Part shown: positions 5,608 to 9,138 of the stretch, in pieces | Numbering within the stretch: the first letter of the stretch is position 1 | Layout of the letters: every line of letters begins with the position of its first letter | From: Deltaproteobacteria bacterium | GTDB taxonomy: Bacteria > Desulfobacterota > Desulfobacteria > Desulfobacterales > JAFDHS01 | DNA length: 9,138 nt | Assembly (NCBI GenBank): GCA_019308655.1 | Contig: JAFDHS010000044.1 | Location: forward strand, 1 to 9,138 | Reading direction: 5' to 3' | The notes under the pieces: model-generated | Databases searched by the model: none | The model's input: only the letters and a program-made list of their open reading frames with translations | Told to the model about the DNA's origin: nothing | Made by a program: the position numbers and the translations under genes

Positions 5608-5691
5608 CGGGCAAGGGTGAGGAGCATACCCCCGCGTGTCTGATAGGGCGCCCTTCGTGCCCCTCGGTATCCTCAGCTGCGCCTGTTGGAT
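5601..5691 (-). other. attC0-like integron site preceding the lipoprotein cassette
   Basis: On the minus strand R'' ATCCAAC (5691-5685) matches RYYYAAC exactly. It is followed by AGGCG and AG-C-TGAGGA; the other arm has TCCTCA-CC-CT, TGCCC and R' GTTATGC (GTT at 5608-5606). Inside, TACC pairs with GGTA beside a 3-base bulge. About 91 bp, within the attC size range. The fold is less tidy than attC1. The strongest support is that its GTTATGCC matches the R'' of the next site. Which gene belonged to it upstream is unclear. Confidence 0.6.
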
Positions 5692-6118
5692 ATCTATCCT
5701 GATATGGGGGGAAGGTACAGATATCTTGCCAGTATCACATGTATTGAATTCACTTAAATTATTACATATACATAGCAGCTATCAGCAATTAAGGCTCATT
5801 TGCGATAAGTTGGAGATACTACAGGTTTCGCAAAAGATATGGAAAGCACAATATCTGGTATAGCGAGCATATTAAGAAAGACCCCGAAGCTTACCAGTTG
5901 GTATTGTTGAGAAGCTCAATACCTTCGAATGTTGTGCTTAGGATGATTATTGTTGAATCTGAATGTGTTGAAACTTGATGTTTTATTTCACCGACCTAAA
6001 ACAGCACATTATCATTCAACCTAAGGTGTGTTTTTTAGGTGTACTGATTCTATAGTAATTCAAAGGGCTTGGGTCTAATATATCCAGCATCATCAATGAA
6101 GGTTGTTTAGTTTAAGAA
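5692..6118. other. gene-free stretch between the subtilase terminator and attC0
   Basis: About 430 bases without an intact gene. It holds a plus-strand coding remnant (5793-5978, listed separately) and a hairpin at 5885-5927 (CGAAG/CTTCG outside GGTATTG/CAATACC). If attC0 is real, part of this is the cassette that attC0 closed, but its expected GTTGGAT start is not seen before the subtilase. Confidence 0.5.
5793..5978 (+). pseudogene. start-less remnant on the plus strand, family unknown
   Basis: A 61-codon frame opened after TAA (5790-5792) and closed by TGA (5976-5978). It reads in part SWRYYRFRKRYGKHNIWYSE, then HIKKDPEAYQLVLLRSSIPS. The string is protein-like (charged helices, aromatic cluster), but there is no ATG, GTG or ribosome site at its head. 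I do not recognise it. It runs opposite to all neighbours, which suits an inverted or decayed cassette gene. It could still be chance. Confidence 0.25.
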
Positions 6119-6147
6119 TTAAGGGGGGATATTAACTCCCCCCTTAA
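6119..6147 (-). terminator. Rho-independent terminator after the subtilase gene
   Basis: TTAAGGGGGG (6119-6128) and CCCCCCTTAA (6138-6147) make a perfect 10-bp stem with a 9-base loop, 41 bases past the subtilase stop. On the minus strand the stem is followed by TTCTTAAAC, a moderately T-rich tail. It separates the protease from the integron-like region. Confidence 0.75.
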
Positions 6148-6188
6148 TCATAAGACATGCTAAAATTGAATGTTACATAGTAACAACA

Positions 6189-8294
6189 TTATGGCTTTTC
6201 TACAGTGATGGTAGTTCCGTCACTATCGCCATCTGGGTCGGTATTCATACTGGGATCATAGGAATAATTTGATTCTGATTTTATATCAGCAATGGTAAAA
6301 GTAACACTTGGTACCTTTTTGTGGATTCCGCTATAGGAAACTAAACAGGTGCCACTTGAGTTAGTAGTACACGAAGCTGAACCAACAGCCCCGTCAGACC
6401 AATCGCCATATACGGTTGCACCATCGATTGCACCGATTGCGTCAGAGACCTCTATGGTAACCTCGGCTGTCCATTTGCTACCCTGGCTGGTGCTGCTTCT
6501 GTCCAAATCTGATACAAAAATGATACCATTTGAAGGTTCTTCAACATTCACTGTCTGCAAAGAGCTATCTGTCAGTCCACCGTCATCAGTTACAGTTAAA
6601 GTTACAGTGTAGCCTCCAGAACCTGCATACAAATGTGTAGTAGTTTTGCCCGTACCAGTTTTATCATCACCGAAGTCCCATGAATAGGCAGTTATAGTCC
6701 CGTCTCCGTCTGGGTCAGAAGCTCCACTGGCATCAAATTCGCATGTAAGTCCTGAACAGGTGTAAGTAAAACTTGCGGTTGGTGGGTAGTTTTCATTGTT
6801 TACGGTTACACTAATCGCTGCTGACTCCGTAGATTGTAAAGCACTATCAGTTGCAGTCGCTATCAAATTGTGATTTCCCTCAGTGTGTTGCGTTGTATCC
6901 CATTCATAAGACCATAAATCGTTAGTCCCCAGAATCATAGGTTCGGGGGTATGTCCATCAATGCTCAGGGTTATTTCTGTGACCGCATCGTCGTCAGAAG
7001 CTTCCGCAATTACTATATATTTGCCTTTTATTGTTGCGCCATCAATTGGATCTGTAATGGAAACCGTAGGCGGGTTGTCAACTGGACCGCAGTAAACCGC
7101 TTCATTAGCATCAACCAGTCCCCATCCGTATTTGTCATCTTTTCCAACATCTCCCAGATCGTCGGCGGTAGTTATCAGGCGATTACGCACCTGATCCGGA
7201 TCGGTCATGCCGGTTGCCATCACCAAAGCCGCGACTCCGGCCACGTGGGGAGAAGCCATGGATGTTCCACTTTTTAATCCAGTAGACCATTCTGTTCCTG
7301 GTACAGTTGATTCAATACTGACCCCCGGTGCCGATAATTCCACATCCGGACCGGTGCTGGAAAAAAAAGCTCTTCTGTCCCTGTCGTCTGTGGCGGCCAC
7401 CGCAATAACCGATTCAAACCGGCCTGGATAATCTACATTGTCACCACGGCCAGGAACATTGCCGGAATTACCGGCTGCAGCTACATGCAAAACCCCTGCA
7501 GAAGCAAGATAATCAAAAGCATTTTTTACAGTCTCGGTATTTAGATCGGAACCGGCATAGCTATTGTTTGTTATTCTGATAGGAGAATATGGATTGACGC
7601 TATTGTAATCTGCAATCCACTGCAAAGCGGCGACAACATCATAATCCCAACCAGTTCCAGAAGCATCAAGTATCTTTAATGCAAAAAGTTCAGCATCAGG
7701 GGCAACACCGATAATACCGTTAGAATTATCATCTGCAGCCACTATTCCGGCCACGTGTGTGCCATGGCTATTATCATCGTCTGGGTCATCATCGCCATTT
7801 GCAAAGTCATAACCTCCAGCATAATTATTCGCCAAGTCTCCATGAGAATCGTCAATGCCTGTGTCAATTATTGCAACCTTAACCCCGTAACCCTTGAATA
7901 GACCTTCATGAACACTTTCGGAACCGATATGCGAAATGCCCCAAGGATAGCTGTCGTAGCCGTCACCGATGGCCATCACCCTCCCAACAACTTCAATGGC
8001 GGTCACATTTGGATTTTTTTGCAGCCCATTTATGGCTGCTTCTGGGATTGATGCAGCAATGGCCGGTACAATTCGATATGTGTATTTGACTGATCCGCCC
8101 AACGCATTGACAAGGTTCTTTTCATTGTTACCGGGAGTTGATTTGAAAACGATGAAAACTTTGTGAAGAGTATTCGGATTTCCCGAAAGCTCTATACCCC
8201 GTAGCTTATTGTCATTTTGGGCATAACCGGCTGAAAATGAAATTAGGATTAAAATTGCCATGAAAAACACAAAATAAGTAAAAAATCGCTTCAT
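6189..8294 (-). CDS. secreted subtilisin-like serine protease (S8) with Ig-like and PKD domains
   Basis: 701 aa. Signal peptide 1-25 (MKRFF, hydrophobic core, cleavage near AGYA-Q). I9-type inhibitor propeptide about 43-107 (KVFIVFKSTPG ... AIEVVGRV), which folds the enzyme and is then cleaved. S8 catalytic domain about 117-402 with D144 (AIIDTGID), H177 (SHGTHVAG), oxyanion N276 (AAAGNSG) and S345 (GTSMASPHVAG), all present. Bacterial Ig-like domain about 407-500; PKD domain about 504-586 with SWDFGD; C-terminal beta domain 590-701 with SDLDRSSTSQGSKWTAEV and an acidic DPDGDSDGTT end, a module often placed behind subtilases. Role: extracellular protein breakdown; the accessory domains likely bind substrate or surface. 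Start: ATG 8294 with AAGGAGG close upstream. It is monocistronic, with its own promoter candidate and terminator. Confidence 0.95.
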   Translation of the reverse strand: MKRFFTYFVFFMAILILISFSAGYAQNDNKLRGIELSGNPNTLHKVFIVFKSTPGNNEKNLVNALGGSVKYTYRIVPAIAASIPEAAINGLQKNPNVTAIEVVGRVMAIGDGYDSYPWGISHIGSESVHEGLFKGYGVKVAIIDTGIDDSHGDLANNYAGGYDFANGDDDPDDDNSHGTHVAGIVAADDNSNGIIGVAPDAELFALKILDASGTGWDYDVVAALQWIADYNSVNPYSPIRITNNSYAGSDLNTETVKNAFDYLASAGVLHVAAAGNSGNVPGRGDNVDYPGRFESVIAVAATDDRDRRAFFSSTGPDVELSAPGVSIESTVPGTEWSTGLKSGTSMASPHVAGVAALVMATGMTDPDQVRNRLITTADDLGDVGKDDKYGWGLVDANEAVYCGPVDNPPTVSITDPIDGATIKGKYIVIAEASDDDAVTEITLSIDGHTPEPMILGTNDLWSYEWDTTQHTEGNHNLIATATDSALQSTESAAISVTVNNENYPPTASFTYTCSGLTCEFDASGASDPDGDGTITAYSWDFGDDKTGTGKTTTHLYAGSGGYTVTLTVTDDGGLTDSSLQTVNVEEPSNGIIFVSDLDRSSTSQGSKWTAEVTIEVSDAIGAIDGATVYGDWSDGAVGSASCTTNSSGTCLVSYSGIHKKVPSVTFTIADIKSESNYSYDPSMNTDPDGDSDGTTITVEKP

Positions 8295-8337
8295 TATTCC
8301 TCCTTATCTTTAGTCGTGATTATTTAGGAAATACCAA

Positions 8338-8367
8338 ATTCTATGAAGTTTTTTTCTTAAAGACCAA
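8338..8367 (-). promoter_or_regulatory. candidate sigma70 promoter of the subtilase gene
   Basis: On the minus strand TTGGTC (8367-8362), an 18-base A/T-rich spacer and TAGAAT (8343-8338, five of six with TATAAT), about 44 bases upstream of the ATG at 8294. The -35 is weak. No competing candidate is better placed. Confidence 0.4.
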
Positions 8368-8728
8368 GCTTATTTTAGATTTGTTGTAATATGGCATTGT
8401 CTCCATCGAATTTTGAGACAAACTCCTATGAGAGCATAAAAAAGAATGAATATTGCGACCCATAGTACTTAGATAGAAAAATAAGATGGACACTTTATTT
8501 AGTGGTCTAATCCCTGTTCTAAATACTGCAGATTAATTGAGAGTAACTCTACAAAATCGCTGTCTCCAAAACGTGAGGTATCTTGCCAATATCTGCAATA
8601 TTAACTACTTGCAGATATCCTTTCCTTATCCAGTTACCCCACAAAGCCCAAGAAGCAGTGTAAAACATTTCATTGCGCCCAACCTGCTGCTCTGCTGGAA
8701 AGGACCCGCAAAAAAATCCGATATATCT
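8368..8728. other. gene-free spacer with inverted repeats
   Basis: No convincing gene. It contains a 7-bp inverted repeat TTGTCTC (8397-8403)/GAGACAA (8415-8421) and a perfect 10-bp inverted repeat ATATCTGCAA (8589-8598)/TTGCAGATAT (8609-8618). It also has a 17-base stretch (8577-8593) that recurs with two mismatches at 5720-5736. No clear terminator follows the O-methyltransferase. Confidence 0.5.
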
Positions 8729-9138
8729 TCAGATACGAGTGGCAAGACACAATCCATCGTGTTCAGGTGAATGAAAGGGGAGAAAAGAAAGCAGGTGAAC
8801 CGTTTCCCACTCAGGGCTATTAAATATTGCCCGGTTGAAATTGTCCGCTTCTTCAAATCCAACATTGTCGGCCACAAGGAGTCCTCCTTTTTTAAGAAGT
8901 CGGCGGCAATGTGTTAAAACATCAAGGTAGAATTCCTTATCGATGTCCAGAAAAATCAAATCAAAAGGTCCGTTCATGGCACTCATTTCATCCAGGGCGT
9001 CTCCCACTATGACTTCTATCCGGTGTTCAAGACCTGCTCTTTGAAAATTGGCCCGTGCCCTGGCTGCCAGGGTCTTTTCGATTTCCAGGGTAACAAGCCG
9101 CCCGTCTAAAGTCTCGCAGGCTCTGGCAAGATAAATGG
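8729..9138 (-). CDS. SAM-dependent O-methyltransferase (caffeoyl-CoA OMT/TrmR-like), C-terminal part
   Basis: The frame is open to the window edge, so the N-terminus is missing; 135 residues are present. They start IYLARACETLDGRLVTLEIE, the part just after the SAM motif I glycine loop, with the acidic E (residue 20) that binds the SAM ribose. Then come GDALDE (45-50), FDLIFLDIDKEFY (58-70) and GGLLVADNV (84-92). D64, D90 and N91 correspond to the divalent metal ligands of this methyltransferase family (caffeoyl-CoA OMT, and TrmR, which methylates wobble uridine derivatives in tRNA). The ending DGLCLATRI is the usual last strand. Small-molecule or tRNA substrate cannot be told from the fragment. 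A GTG at 9007 is an internal codon, not the start. Confidence 0.88.
   Translation of the reverse strand, partial: IYLARACETLDGRLVTLEIEKTLAARARANFQRAGLEHRIEVIVGDALDEMSAMNGPFDLIFLDIDKEFYLDVLTHCRRLLKKGGLLVADNVGFEEADNFNRAIFNSPEWETVHLLSFLPFHSPEHDGLCLATRI

Noticed and set aside
5953..6022. GTTGAAT and ATTCAAC pair about 60 bases apart, resembling attC R boxes.
   Set aside because: The order is GTT first and AAC last, the reverse of an attC site on either strand, and no L boxes pair between them.
6172..6184. GTTAC-ATA-GTAAC palindrome next to the subtilase stop.
   Set aside because: Only 5 bp per arm and no neighbouring attC boxes; too short to call.
8485..8520. GATGGACACTTTATTTAGTGG resembles ends of some IS3-family elements.
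   Set aside because: No transposase, no partner end and no target duplication nearby; recalled similarity only.
8572..8640. A possible further attC on the minus strand (GGGGTAAC ... GTTTTGG around a 10-bp inverted repeat).
   Set aside because: GGGGTAAC is the complement of the GTTACCCC at attC1, which is striking, but the right end GTTTTGG does not fit GTTRRRY and the L arms pair poorly. Treated as chance without a model search.

Overview
The window reads as a bacterial chromosome segment with nearly every gene on the minus strand. Codon style, a C/G-rich palindromic repeat and gene types such as a stand-alone RlmL-like methyltransferase and a calcium-type secreted subtilase fit a Gram-negative of the Desulfobacterota (former Deltaproteobacteria) type. 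That placement is a guess from sequence style, not a proven assignment.

Right to left, which is the direction of transcription: the C-terminal 135 residues of a SAM-dependent O-methyltransferase (8729-9138); a gene-poor spacer; a 701-aa secreted subtilisin-like protease with I9 propeptide, Ig-like and PKD domains (6189-8294) followed by a clear terminator; then an accessory region; then a broken aldo/keto reductase (1691-2646), an RlmL-like 23S rRNA methyltransferase (393-1580) and the first 37 codons of an FAD-dependent oxidoreductase (1-112).

The accessory region (about 2990-5700) is the interesting part. It looks like a fragment of an integron cassette array without a visible integrase (a CALIN-like array). 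One complete cassette carries a lipoprotein gene (4957-5580). Its two ends are exact 8-base reverse complements (GTTATGCC at its start, GGCATAAC directly after its stop codon), and it is flanked by two foldable attC-like sites (5601-5691 and 4890-4956). A second cassette holds only a 62-codon gene remnant (4527-4715). Just after that remnant sits a complete IscB locus of about 1.5 kb: an intact 410-aa IscB nuclease (RuvC split by HNH), an upstream omega RNA (HEARO-type) of about 240 nt with a readable guide, and matching CTGAATC/GATTCAG hairpins at both ends. No TnpA transposase is present.

The flanks of the IscB element look like the two halves of a third attC site (AAC plus left arm at 4504-4532, right arm plus GTT at 2997-3012). 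If so, the element inserted into an attC site, and its omega RNA guide (minus strand 4523-4504) is attC sequence. That would make it an RNA-guided nuclease programmed against an integron recombination site, and it is the main hypothesis of this report. The halves match attC0 and fold as expected, but the uninterrupted site is not in the window.
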